From the NCBI RefSeq assembly GCF_021654775.1, contig NZ_AP025343.1, positions 2,075,501-2,139,500 on the forward strand: a DNA stretch of 64,000 nt. The letters run 5' to 3'. This document shows, piece after piece, positions 18,888 to 27,192 of the stretch. The notes below the pieces were generated by a model. The model saw only the letters and a program-made list of their open reading frames with translations, searched no databases and was not told where the DNA came from. This DNA is from Paenibacillus azoreducens. Lineage in GTDB: Bacteria > Bacillota > Bacilli > Paenibacillales > Paenibacillaceae. Position numbers and translations under genes: made by a program. Within the stretch, counting starts at the first letter, position 1. Each line of letters starts with the position of its first letter.

Positions 18888-21065
18888 ATGGGCATTATGC
18901 GATTACTTGAAAAGGCTGAAGCCTATATAAAAGAGCCAGATTTGGAACGCATCCGGGAAGCCTATGATTTCGCGGATCAAGCCCACCACGGCCAGGTTCG
19001 CAAATCCGGCGAACCCTATATTCTGCACCCGCTCGCGGTTGCAGATATTGTCGTGAACTTGATGATGGATGCGACCTCCATCGTCGCCGCGCTGCTGCAT
19101 GATGTCGTTGAGGATACCACCGTTTCACTGGAGGACATCAAAGCCAAGTTCGGCAATACCTGTGCGATGCTGGTTGACGGGCTGACCAAACTGGAGCGGA
19201 TCCAGTTCCGTTCCAAGGAAGAGCAGCAAAACGAAAACTACCGTAAAATGTTCATCGCCATGGCGCAGGATATCCGCGTTATCGTCATCAAGCTGGCGGA
19301 CCGGCTCCATAACATGCGTACACTGAAATACCAATCGGAAGAGAGCCAACGGCGGATTGCTTATGAAACGCTGGAAATTTTCTGTCCGATTGCGGATCGT
19401 CTTGGTATCTCGGCCATCAAAAGCGAAATGGAGGATCTGTCGCTCCGGTACTTGAATCCGCAGCAGTATTACCGCATCGCCAACTTGATTCATAAGAAAC
19501 GCGCGGAACGCGAGCAATTTGTGGAGAACGTTATTTCACGGATCAGCGAAAAGCTGGACGAAATGGGTATCGAAGGAGATTTGTCGGGCCGACCGAAGCA
19601 TATTTATAGCGTTTTTAACAAGATGACGACAAAAAACAAACAGTTCAATGAAATTTATGATCTGATTGCCATTCGCATTATTGTGGACAATATCAAGGAC
19701 TGCTATGCTACGCTTGGAATCATCCATACTTTGTGGAAGCCGATGCCCGGACGCTTCAAAGATTACATCGCGATGCCGAAAGCGAACATGTACCAATCGC
19801 TGCATACGACGGTTGTAGGACCGAACGGGGAACCTACGGAGGTACAGATCCGCACCTGGGAAATGCACCGCACGGCTGAATACGGGATCGCGGCACACTG
19901 GGCATACAAAGAAGGTACCACGCCTGGGGGCAATTTTGAAAATAAAATGACGTTTTTCAGGGAGATTCTGGAACTGCAGCATGAAGCCAAGGATGCATCG
20001 GAATTCGTGGAATCTCTGAAAATGGATTTCTTCTCGGACCTTGTCTTCGTCTTTACGCCGAAGGGCGAGGTTATTGAGCTGCCTGTAGGCTCGGTGCCGC
20101 TGGACTTCGCTTACCGCATTCATACAGAGGTCGGAAACCGGACGATCGGCGCCAAGGTGAACGGGCGAATCGTACCGCTTGACCATCGTCTGAAAACAGG
20201 CGACATCGTGGAAATCCTCACCTCCAAACATTCCTACGGACCAAGTGCGGACTGGTTGAAAATTGCCCAATCTTCCCATGCGAGAAGCAAAATCAAGCAG
20301 TGGTTCAAAAAAGAAAAACGCGAAGAAAATGTGGAAAAAGGCCGCGATATGATCGAACGCGAGCTGAAAAACCGCGGTCTGGATCCGGCAGAGTGGACGA
20401 CGGACGAAAAGCTGCTGGATGTGGCCAAAAAATTCGCCTTCAACGATGTGGATGATATGCTCTCAGGCATCGGTTTTGGCGGCATTACGGCATCCCAGAT
20501 CTGTACTCGTTTAACGGAACGCCTGCGTAAAGAACAGGAAGAAGCAAGCCTGCTTGAGCTGACCGCAGAGAAAAAGGAAATCAAGGCGCCGCCTGAAAAA
20601 AGAACGCGACCGACTAACGGCGTGCGCGTCAAAGGCATCGACAATCTGCTTGTCCGCTTTGCCCGCTGCTGTAATCCGGTTCCGGGCGACGATATTGTCG
20701 GTTACGTCACGCGCGGACGGGGCGTTTCCGTTCACCGTACCGATTGTCCGAACATTGCGGTATCATCCGACGGCGAAGAAGCAGAACGTGTGATCGAGGT
20801 GGAATGGGAAGACGAAATCGAAGCGAATTACAGCGTGGACATCGAGATTACGGGCCATGACCGCAACGGACTGCTGAACGAGGTACTGCAGGCGGTTTCC
20901 GAGAGCAAAACGAATATTTCCGCCGTTTCCGGACGTTCGGATAAAAATAAAATGGCGCTGATCCACATGACGATTCTGATCCGCAACACCGATCATTTGC
21001 ATTCGGTTGTCGAACGGATTAAGCGCGTGAAAGATGTTTATACCGTGCATCGGATTATTCAGTAA
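18888..21065 (+). CDS. relA: Bifunctional (p)ppGpp synthetase/hydrolase (Rel)
   Basis: Rel makes and degrades the stringent-response alarmone (p)ppGpp. The 725 residues contain the HD hydrolase (AALLHDVVEDT near residue 70, KLADRLHNMRTLK near 135), the synthetase domain (GRPKHIYSVFNKM near 237 and NMYQSLHTTVVGP near 300), a TGS domain (FVFTPKGEVIELPVGSVPLDFAY near 387), the RCCNPVPGD zinc-finger/helical region near 590 and a C-terminal ACT domain. The intact hydrolase motifs indicate a long bifunctional Rel. The start is ATG 18888 or 18897, both with a weak ribosome site. dtd follows after 54 bp. Confidence 0.96.
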   Translation: MGIMRLLEKAEAYIKEPDLERIREAYDFADQAHHGQVRKSGEPYILHPLAVADIVVNLMMDATSIVAALLHDVVEDTTVSLEDIKAKFGNTCAMLVDGLTKLERIQFRSKEEQQNENYRKMFIAMAQDIRVIVIKLADRLHNMRTLKYQSEESQRRIAYETLEIFCPIADRLGISAIKSEMEDLSLRYLNPQQYYRIANLIHKKRAEREQFVENVISRISEKLDEMGIEGDLSGRPKHIYSVFNKMTTKNKQFNEIYDLIAIRIIVDNIKDCYATLGIIHTLWKPMPGRFKDYIAMPKANMYQSLHTTVVGPNGEPTEVQIRTWEMHRTAEYGIAAHWAYKEGTTPGGNFENKMTFFREILELQHEAKDASEFVESLKMDFFSDLVFVFTPKGEVIELPVGSVPLDFAYRIHTEVGNRTIGAKVNGRIVPLDHRLKTGDIVEILTSKHSYGPSADWLKIAQSSHARSKIKQWFKKEKREENVEKGRDMIERELKNRGLDPAEWTTDEKLLDVAKKFAFNDVDDMLSGIGFGGITASQICTRLTERLRKEQEEASLLELTAEKKEIKAPPEKRTRPTNGVRVKGIDNLLVRFARCCNPVPGDDIVGYVTRGRGVSVHRTDCPNIAVSSDGEEAERVIEVEWEDEIEANYSVDIEITGHDRNGLLNEVLQAVSESKTNISAVSGRSDKNKMALIHMTILIRNTDHLHSVVERIKRVKDVYTVHRIIQ

Positions 21066-21119
21066 CAGTCAAACTCCATCATTCGTGGAGTAATGCGAAA
21101 AGGAGCGTAATAAACCATC

Positions 21120-21569
21120 ATGAGAGTTGTAGTACAACGGTGCAAAGAAGCGAAAGTGACGGTTGACGGGGAGACCGCGGGTCAAATCAATCAGGGATTG
21201 ATGGTGCTAGTGGGCGTAACCCATGAAGACACGGAAAAAGATGCGCAATATTTGGCTGACAAGGTGGCCGGTTTGCGGATTTTCGAAGACGAAGAAGGTA
21301 AAATGAATTTCAGTGTCGCCGATGCCGGCGGCGAAATTTTATCCGTTTCGCAGTTTACGTTGTACGGCGACTGCCGTAAGGGCAGACGTCCGAACTTTAT
21401 GGCGGCGGCTAAACCCGATGCGGCGCTTGCGCTTTACGACTGCTTTAATCGCGAGCTTGCGGCCAAAGGTTTGAAGGTTGAGACCGGACGTTTCGGCGCA
21501 TTGATGGACGTGGAGTTTACCAATTGGGGGCCGGTCACGCTAATCATTGACAGTAAGGCGACGGCATAG
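21120..21569 (+). CDS. dtd: D-aminoacyl-tRNA deacylase
   Basis: Dtd removes D-amino acids (and glycine from tRNA-Ala) misloaded onto tRNA. The 149-residue protein has the family motif SQFTLYGD near residue 78 and the cross-subunit GPVT motif (NWGPVTLII) near the end, giving a dimer with active sites at the interface. It follows relA as in many Bacillota. ATG 21120 has AAAGGAG about 13 bases upstream. Confidence 0.96.
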   Translation: MRVVVQRCKEAKVTVDGETAGQINQGLMVLVGVTHEDTEKDAQYLADKVAGLRIFEDEEGKMNFSVADAGGEILSVSQFTLYGDCRKGRRPNFMAAAKPDAALALYDCFNRELAAKGLKVETGRFGALMDVEFTNWGPVTLIIDSKATA

Positions 21570-21589
21570 GAACTCATCCGTTCGGGAAT

Positions 21590-21619
21590 GCTGATAAAAT
21601 AACCCCAGAATCAGCTTTT
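21590..21619 (+). terminator. Weak terminator after dtd
   Basis: GCTGAT (21590-21595) pairs with ATCAGC (21610-21615), followed by TTTT. The stem is only six pairs and may allow read-through into the small gene at 21640. Confidence 0.35.
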
Positions 21620-21639
21620 GCCGAAGGAGCTGTCATTTT

Positions 21640-21801
21640 ATGCGTCAATCTTCCCAGGGAACTGCATTAAAAGAGCTGCCGCTCATTCCGCTCGAATCCG
21701 TAAAGGAAGCGGTAAAGCTGGAGCGGACAGGCAAAATTCCTTTTCCTTTATGGCATGGTTACAACAAAGGAACAGGATCGTCTCCATTCCGGCTGCGTTA
21801 A
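21640..21801 (+). CDS. Small uncharacterised protein, 53 residues
   Basis: An ATG at 21640 preceded by AAGGAG (10-base spacing) opens a 53-residue frame ending with TAA at 21799-21801; a good terminator follows 22 bases later. The product has a charged middle (ESVKEAVKLERTGKIP) and an aromatic, Gly-rich end (FPLWHGYNKGTG), with no signal peptide or membrane helix. I do not recognise a family. Ribosome site, stop and terminator together make it a credible gene; a larger overlapping frame at 21618 has no ribosome site. Function unknown. Confidence 0.55.
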   Translation: MRQSSQGTALKELPLIPLESVKEAVKLERTGKIPFPLWHGYNKGTGSSPFRLR

Positions 21802-21823
21802 TAAAAGAAAAAACGGCAAAAAA

Positions 21824-21858
21824 GCAGGTTTCTCATTGATTGAGATCCTGTTTTTTTT
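21824..21858 (+). terminator. Terminator of the 53-codon gene
   Basis: GCAGGTTTCTCA pairs with TGAGATCCTG around a five-base loop (one bulge) and is followed by eight T. Confidence 0.75.
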
Positions 21859-21965
21859 GAAAACCGATTCAAATTTCAGATTTAAGCCTGTTAGACATGC
21901 TTTCAATAGGGTAATTACAAAGTGTGCATGTCAATCCAATTCGTTCATGAAGGAGGCTAATGATC

Positions 21966-22430
21966 ATGACAAAGCAAATTCAGGCTTATTTTAAAACTGA
22001 AGACGATGCGGAAAAAGCGAAAGCCCATCTGATCGGGGAAAATATCGAACATTTGGAAGTCGGGCGAATGTCAGCAGCGCCAAGCGGCCGCAGAAGAATC
22101 CTGCTGCCGTTAGTGCCTGCAGGTATGGCGGCCAACCCGAATCCGAGCGGAGCCTCCGGGATGGCCTGGGCGCCAGGAGCGGCTGGCATCCCGGCTGTTC
22201 CGGTGGTCGAAGAGGGAAGCGGTCTTCACCTTCAGCATGAAGGCATTCCGCCGGAATATAGTGGTGAAGAACATGAAGAAATTGAGGATGTTCCCGAATG
22301 GGCCGATTTGGATGCGGATGACTACCGCAACCTGGAATATATTTTGTCCTGTAAAGTAAAAGATAAAGACCATGCTGACATTGTTGATACTCTCCGGCAT
22401 CATGGGGGGTATGTCGAAATTTTTGATTAG
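21966..22430 (+). CDS. Uncharacterised soluble protein with split alpha/beta halves
   Basis: This 154-residue protein starts at ATG 21966 (AGGAGG nine bases upstream; ATG 21960 is too close). Residues 1-35 (QIQAYFKTEDDAEKAKAHLIGE) and the C-terminal 35 (LEYILSCKVKDKDHADIVDTLRHHGGYVEIFD) look like two half-domains, each pairing a strand with a helix. They flank a low-complexity Gly/Ala/Pro-rich middle and an acidic linker. The arrangement recalls the general-stress protein 17M/YflT group, but the similarity is weak and I do not assign it. It is monocistronic. Confidence 0.75.
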   Translation: MTKQIQAYFKTEDDAEKAKAHLIGENIEHLEVGRMSAAPSGRRRILLPLVPAGMAANPNPSGASGMAWAPGAAGIPAVPVVEEGSGLHLQHEGIPPEYSGEEHEEIEDVPEWADLDADDYRNLEYILSCKVKDKDHADIVDTLRHHGGYVEIFD

Positions 22431-22588
22431 CACCGCCTGAAAAGTAAAAGACAAAAGCTAAGCGGATATACAGATCTTTTAAAACGCTTTCCTGTTTGTA
22501 ATATAACTGTAATATTAGCTTCATCATCCTTTAATATAGCCTGTTTATAATAACTGCATGACCCCCTTTTTTAATATATAACCTTTGG

Positions 22589-22619
22589 ACCTACAATACG
22601 GATTGTAGGTTTTTCTTTT
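22589..22619 (+). terminator. Terminator upstream of the hisS leader
   Basis: ACCTACAAT and ATTGTAGGT enclose ACGG and are followed by TTTTCTTTT. It is about 160 bases after the gene ending at 22430 and just before the hisS promoter, so it insulates the T-box operon. I see no other feature in 22431-22588. Confidence 0.8.
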
Positions 22620-22629
22620 GTTTCCCCCC

Positions 22630-22658
22630 TTGACTTTACTGAAGCGGTTCATTACAAT
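22630..22658 (+). promoter_or_regulatory. Promoter of the hisS-aspS-tcdA operon
   Basis: TTGACT (22630-22635), exactly 17 bases, then TACAAT (22653-22658). The transcript would begin near 22665 and carry the T-box leader. Confidence 0.8.
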
Positions 22659-22663
22659 CAAAA

Positions 22664-22990
22664 AATAATCTAAAAATCGATTCAATGACGGGACCAAGTA
22701 GTTCGTGACCCACCATCTCAGAGAGGAATCCCTAAGGCTGGAAGGATTCCATGGATGACCGGATGAATGACTTCCCAGAGAACAGGCGGCGAAAGCAAAA
22801 AAGCAGGCTCCTCGAGCGGGCAAGCTTGTGTTAGTAGACGTGCTGCGCGTAGCGGGCGTTAATCGTATGAAGCGGATGCATCGTAATGGTCAAGAAGCAT
22901 CCGGAATGTGGGTGGCACCACGGGTGGTTGATTAAATCCAATCCCTCGTCCCTGTTTGCTTATGAGAGCGGCAGGGCGAGGGGTTTTTTG
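22664..22990 (+). promoter_or_regulatory. T-box riboswitch leader of hisS-aspS
   Basis: T-box leaders sense uncharged tRNA and let transcription pass a terminator. Visible parts: an AGTA element at 22707-22710 and AGAGAGG further on in Stem I; a candidate specifier GAC (Asp) at 22769-22771 in the context GAAT-GAC-TTCC; the T-box core GGTGGCACCACGG with the acceptor-pairing TGGC at 22913-22916; and a terminator hairpin at 22943-22989 ending in six T. TGGC pairs with an acceptor end GCCA, i.e. discriminator G73. This fits tRNA-Asp rather than bacterial tRNA-His (C73). The leader therefore probably reads tRNA-Asp and controls both synthetases. Confidence 0.9.
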
Positions 22991-23068
22991 GTATATCCTC
23001 ATCTTGCAAACCTGATCTTTATCTTGGAAAGCTTTGATTAAAAATATGATTCGAATGGAGGTAGACCG

Positions 23069-24331
23069 ATGGCTTACCAAAAACCGACAGGCACTCAGGA
23101 TTTTTTGCCGGGTATGGTGGAAAAGTGGCAATTTGTCGAGGAAAAAGCCAGGGACTTATGCCGGCGTTTCAACTACCGGGAAATCCGTACGCCGATGTTT
23201 GAGCAAACCGAGTTGTTTGAACGGGGCGTAGGGGAAACGACGGACATTGTCGAAAAGGAAATGTATACATTTAAGGACAAGGGCGACCGCAGCATGACGC
23301 TGCGCCCGGAAGGAACCGCAGGAGTTGTCCGCTCCTATGTAGAGAATAAGCTGTATGGGGAACCTGATGTCAGCAAGCTCTATTATATCGGGCCGATGTT
23401 CCGCTATGAAAGACCACAGGCGGGACGATACCGCCAGTTTCACCAGTTTGGCGTCGAAGCCTTCGGTGCTGTCGATCCGGCAATCGATGCCGAAGTGGTA
23501 TCTCTGGGCTACCAATTCTGCAAGGAGCTTGGGCTGCAAGGGGTGAAAGTAGAGATCAACTCTGTCGGCAATCCGGCCAGCCGCGCGGCATACCGCGAGA
23601 AGTTGCTGGAATTCCTCACTCCGATGAAGGACAACCTCTGCAAGGACTGCCAATCCCGCATGGAGCGCAATCCGATGCGCGTCCTCGATTGCAAAGTGGA
23701 TCAGGATAAGTTCGTGAATGCGCCTTCGATTCTGGACAGTCTCGATGAGGAATGCACGACCCACTTCGAGCAGGTGAAGCAGTATTTGACGGATATGGGC
23801 GTGGACTTCTACGTGAATCATCGTTTGGTTCGCGGGCTCGACTATTATACGCATACTGCGTTTGAATATAAGGCGCAGGGCATCGGCGCGATCGATACGA
23901 TCGGCGGCGGAGGGCGGTACAACGGTCTGGTCAGCGAAATCGGCGGACCGGATCAGCCGGGGATCGGGCTTGGCCTCGGCCTGGAACGGATCTTGCTTAT
24001 TCTTGACAAGCAGGAAATCGAGCTGAATGCGGTAAAACCGCTGGATGTTTATTTTGTGGCGCTGGGCGAAGCCGCGGACCGCGAAATCACGAAACAGCTG
24101 TATCAGGCGCGCAAGGAAGGCTTGTCGGCCGAACGCGATTACTTGGGCCGAAAAATGAAAGCCCAATTCAAATCGGCGGACCGCATGAATGCCAAAATCA
24201 CGGCCATTCTCGGCGACGATGAGTTGGAGCGGGGCGAGATCGCGCTCAAATTGATGGCTACCGGCGAACAGCAAACGGTCAATCTGAACGAATTGGTTGA
24301 AAAGTTAAAGGAATTTGCCGAAAAGGCTTAA
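23069..24331 (+). CDS. hisS: Histidyl-tRNA synthetase
   Basis: This class II synthetase charges tRNA-His. Its 420 residues include motif 2 (MFRYERPQAGRYRQFHQFGVE, near 112), the two histidine-specific segments (LVRGLDYYTHTAFEY near 258 and GGGGRYNGLV near 282), motif 3 (GLGLGLERIL) and a C-terminal anticodon-binding domain. ATG 23069 follows GGAGGT. It is the first gene after the T-box leader; aspS follows after 66 bp. Confidence 0.97.
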   Translation: MAYQKPTGTQDFLPGMVEKWQFVEEKARDLCRRFNYREIRTPMFEQTELFERGVGETTDIVEKEMYTFKDKGDRSMTLRPEGTAGVVRSYVENKLYGEPDVSKLYYIGPMFRYERPQAGRYRQFHQFGVEAFGAVDPAIDAEVVSLGYQFCKELGLQGVKVEINSVGNPASRAAYREKLLEFLTPMKDNLCKDCQSRMERNPMRVLDCKVDQDKFVNAPSILDSLDEECTTHFEQVKQYLTDMGVDFYVNHRLVRGLDYYTHTAFEYKAQGIGAIDTIGGGGRYNGLVSEIGGPDQPGIGLGLGLERILLILDKQEIELNAVKPLDVYFVALGEAADREITKQLYQARKEGLSAERDYLGRKMKAQFKSADRMNAKITAILGDDELERGEIALKLMATGEQQTVNLNELVEKLKEFAEKA

Positions 24332-24397
24332 AGTTCGTGATCAAAAGCGGACTTTTTGAACAACCTCTTAAAACATAATAAAGGAGTATGAGAAAGC

Positions 24398-26182
24398 ATG
24401 CTTAGGACTCATGACTGCGGAAGCCTGACTACAGGCCATATTGGGGAAACCGTAACACTGAATGGCTGGGTGCAAACCCGCCGCGACCTTGGCGGGGTAT
24501 TGTTTATCGACCTGCGTGACCGCAGCGGTATCGTACAGATTGTATTCAACCCTGCATATTCCGGCGATGCGCTGGCGATCGCCGACAAGGTCCGCAGCGA
24601 ATATGTGCTGTCGGTGACCGGTAAAGTCGTAAAACGCGACGAAGAAACAATCAATCCAAACCTCGCGACTGGCGAGATCGAAGTTCATATTACCGAAATT
24701 GAAGTATTGAATACGGCCAAAACGCCTCCGTTTTTCGTTGAAGACGGCATAGAAGTGGACGAATCGCTTCGTTTGAAATACAGATATCTGGACCTGCGTC
24801 GTCCGGAAATGCAAAAAACGCTGATGCTGCGCTCGAAAGCATCAAAAATATTCCGTGATTTCCTGGACGAGAACGGATTTGTCGATGTGGAGACACCGAT
24901 TCTGACCAAGAGCTCGCCGGAGGGCGCCCGCGATTACCTGGTGCCTAGCCGCGTGCATTCCGGTGAATTTTTCGCCCTGCCGCAATCTCCGCAGCTGTAC
25001 AAGCAGCTGCTGATGGTAAGCGGTCTGGAACGTTACTACCAAATCGCCCGCTGTTTCCGTGACGAGGACCTCCGTGCGGACCGTCAGCCTGAGTTTACGC
25101 AGGTCGACATCGAGACTTCCTTCCTCGACCGCGATACGCTTCTGAACATGATGGAGCAGCTGATGGTGAAATTGTTCAAGGAAACGATCGGCGTTGAGCT
25201 CGAAACTCCGTTCCAGCGCATCACGTACCAAGAAGCTATGGGCAAATACGGCTCCGACAAGCCGGATCTTCGTTTTGGCCTTGAGCTTGTCGAAATGAAT
25301 GACATCGTGGCGAGCAGCGGCGTTAAAGTATTCGCATCCGTTATCGAAAAAGGCGGCGAAGTCAAATGTTTGAATGCTAAAGGCTGCGGTACTTGGAGCC
25401 GCAAGGACATCGACGACCTCGGTCCTTATGCCGCACGCTACGGCGCGAAAGGCTTGGCATGGATTCAAGTGAAAGACGGCGAATTCAAAGGGCCGATCGT
25501 GAAGTTCTTCACTGAGCAGGAAATCGAAGCGGTTAGAGAACGTACGGGAGCCGAAGACGGAGACCTGCTGCTGTTCTCCGCCGACAATAAAAAGGTCGTT
25601 GCCGACGTGCTAGGCGCGCTGCGTCTCAAAATCGGACGCGATCTTGGCCTGATCGACGACAATGTGTTCAAATTCGCGTGGGTTACGGACTTCCCGCTGC
25701 TGAGCTATGACGAAGAAGCCAAACGCTACGTAGCGGAACACCATCCATTCACCCGTCCAAACGACGAGGATTTGGAGCTGTTCGACACCGATCCGCTTAA
25801 AATGCGCGCACAAGCATACGACATTGTACTGAACGGCTATGAAGTGGGCGGCGGTTCGATGCGTATTTATAAACGCGAGGTTCAGGAGAAGATGTTTGAT
25901 GCTCTTGGCATGACTCCGGAACTCGCGCGCGAGAAATTCGGCTACCTGCTGGACGCTTTCGAATACGGCACGCCTCCGCATGGCGGCATCGCTTTTGGAC
26001 TCGACCGCCTCGTCATGCTTTTGGCCGGACGCAGCAATTTGCGCGAAACCATTGCATTCCCGAAAACGGCAAGCGCCACGGACTTGCTGATGGACGCGCC
26101 GTCTCCGGTCGATCCATCGCAGCTTGACCAGCTTCATATCAAACTGGCCAAAAAACCTGAAGATAACAAGGTCAAAGCCTAA
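24398..26182 (+). CDS. aspS: Aspartyl-tRNA synthetase
   Basis: This class IIb synthetase of 594 residues (bacterial type) has an N-terminal OB anticodon-binding fold ([21 protein letters not shown]), motif 2 ([20 protein letters not shown] near 217-236), the bacterial insertion (GAD-like) domain about 290-420 and motif 3 ([13 protein letters not shown] near 530). ATG 24398 has AAAGGAG upstream. Whether it also charges tRNA-Asn (non-discriminating type) cannot be decided here. It shares the T-box-controlled transcript with hisS. Confidence 0.97.
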   Translation: MLRTHDCGSLTTGHIGETVTLNGWVQTRRDLGGVLFIDLRDRSGIVQIVFNPAYSGDALAIADKVRSEYVLSVTGKVVKRDEETINPNLATGEIEVHITEIEVLNTAKTPPFFVEDGIEVDESLRLKYRYLDLRRPEMQKTLMLRSKASKIFRDFLDENGFVDVETPILTKSSPEGARDYLVPSRVHSGEFFALPQSPQLYKQLLMVSGLERYYQIARCFRDEDLRADRQPEFTQVDIETSFLDRDTLLNMMEQLMVKLFKETIGVELETPFQRITYQEAMGKYGSDKPDLRFGLELVEMNDIVASSGVKVFASVIEKGGEVKCLNAKGCGTWSRKDIDDLGPYAARYGAKGLAWIQVKDGEFKGPIVKFFTEQEIEAVRERTGAEDGDLLLFSADNKKVVADVLGALRLKIGRDLGLIDDNVFKFAWVTDFPLLSYDEEAKRYVAEHHPFTRPNDEDLELFDTDPLKMRAQAYDIVLNGYEVGGGSMRIYKREVQEKMFDALGMTPELAREKFGYLLDAFEYGTPPHGGIAFGLDRLVMLLAGRSNLRETIAFPKTASATDLLMDAPSPVDPSQLDQLHIKLAKKPEDNKVKA

Positions 26183-26208
26183 GTAATAGAGGGAGGGCTC
26201 CATACACG

Positions 26209-26964
26209 ATGCTCAACCAATTTTCCCGGACGGAACTTGCCATAGGGCCGGAAGGTCTGGAAGCGATGAAAAACAGCACGGTGGCCGTACTCGGCATCGG
26301 CGGAGTGGGCTCCATTGCAGTGGAGGCCCTCGCCCGCACGGGCGTCGGCAAGCTGATCCTGATCGACAAGGATGTCGTGGATATTACCAATATTAACCGG
26401 CAAATCCATGCGCTCACGACGACCGTCGGACAGAAAAAAGCCGACCTGATGGTCGAGCGGATTAAGCTGATCAACCCCGAATGCGAAGCGATCGCGCTGA
26501 ATATGTTTTATACGGAAGAAACCTACGAAGAATTGTTTAAGTTTGACCTGGATTATGTATTGGACGCGTCCGACACCGTCTCTTACAAAATCCATCTGAT
26601 CAAGGAATGTCTCAAACGCAAAATCCCGATCATCTCCAGCATGGGCGCGGCCAATAAAATGGATCCAAGCCGCTTCCAGGTGGCGGATATCTCCAAAACG
26701 ACGGTCGATCCGATCGCGCGCGTCATCCGTACCAAACTCCGCAAGGAGGGCATCAAAAAAGGCGTGAAGGTCGTATTTTCGACCGAAGAGCCGATGAAGC
26801 CGCGGGTAGACGTAACGGAGAAAATCGTACCGGAAAATGCCCCTGCCATCCGCAAAGCGAAACAGCCGCCTGCCAGCAATGCATTCGTTCCGCCGGTGGC
26901 GGGTTTGATCATGGTTAGTGTGGCCGTCAAAGATCTGCTGAAGAAAGCCGGAATCGAAGTATAA
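26209..26964 (+). CDS. tcdA: tRNA threonylcarbamoyladenosine dehydratase
   Basis: TcdA (CsdL/YrvM) is an E1-like enzyme that cyclises t6A-37 of tRNA to ct6A using ATP. The 251-residue protein has the nucleotide-binding VLGIGGVGSIAVEALARTGVG near residue 25 and DKDVVDITNINRQ, plus the ThiF-family DASDTVSYK. It starts 26 bp after aspS (AGAGGGAGGG upstream of ATG 26209) and ends at a terminator, so it is the third gene of the T-box operon, linking tRNA charging and modification. Confidence 0.93.
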   Translation: MLNQFSRTELAIGPEGLEAMKNSTVAVLGIGGVGSIAVEALARTGVGKLILIDKDVVDITNINRQIHALTTTVGQKKADLMVERIKLINPECEAIALNMFYTEETYEELFKFDLDYVLDASDTVSYKIHLIKECLKRKIPIISSMGAANKMDPSRFQVADISKTTVDPIARVIRTKLRKEGIKKGVKVVFSTEEPMKPRVDVTEKIVPENAPAIRKAKQPPASNAFVPPVAGLIMVSVAVKDLLKKAGIEV

Positions 26965-26994
26965 AGAAAACCCGGTGCAGCATAACAGTCATAT

Positions 26995-27034
26995 GGCGTG
27001 AATGTCCGTATATAACGGCGGTCACGCCTTTTTT
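26995..27034 (+). terminator. Terminator of hisS-aspS-tcdA
   Basis: GGCGTGA and TCACGCC enclose a partly paired loop and are followed by six T. Confidence 0.75.
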
Positions 27035-27055
27035 AAATATAAGAGTTTATAATGT

Positions 27056-27117
27056 TCCGGGGGCCCCCGCAAAGTAATCGGAATAAGCTTCGAAGGCCGC
27101 ACGTCACTTTGTGGGGT
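27056..27117 (+). repeat. Dispersed palindromic repeat, copy 1
   Basis: A unit of about 60 bases, opening with CCCCGCAAAGTAATCGGAAT and closing with CACTTTGTGGGG, can fold on its ends (CCCCGCAAAG with CTTTGTGGGG). Near-identical copies occur at 56733 and 56800. It lies between the tcdA terminator and the NCS2 permease start and inflates the permease open frame back to 27052. Confidence 0.85.
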
Positions 27118-27192
27118 GATGTTATTTCGGATTCGGGTACAATTAGAACGTTTGTTAGATCTTTGGCGGTATCAGAAAGAGGAGGATTTCCT

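Noticed and set aside
22545..22823. Minus-strand 92-codon frame
   Set aside because: It runs through the hisS promoter and T-box leader and has no ribosome site.
23156..24274. Minus-strand 372-codon frame antisense to hisS
   Set aside because: No family motif or ribosome site; HisRS motifs are on the plus strand.
27052..27192. N-terminal extension of the NCS2 permease
   Set aside because: These codons come from the palindromic repeat; TTG 27193 has the ribosome site.
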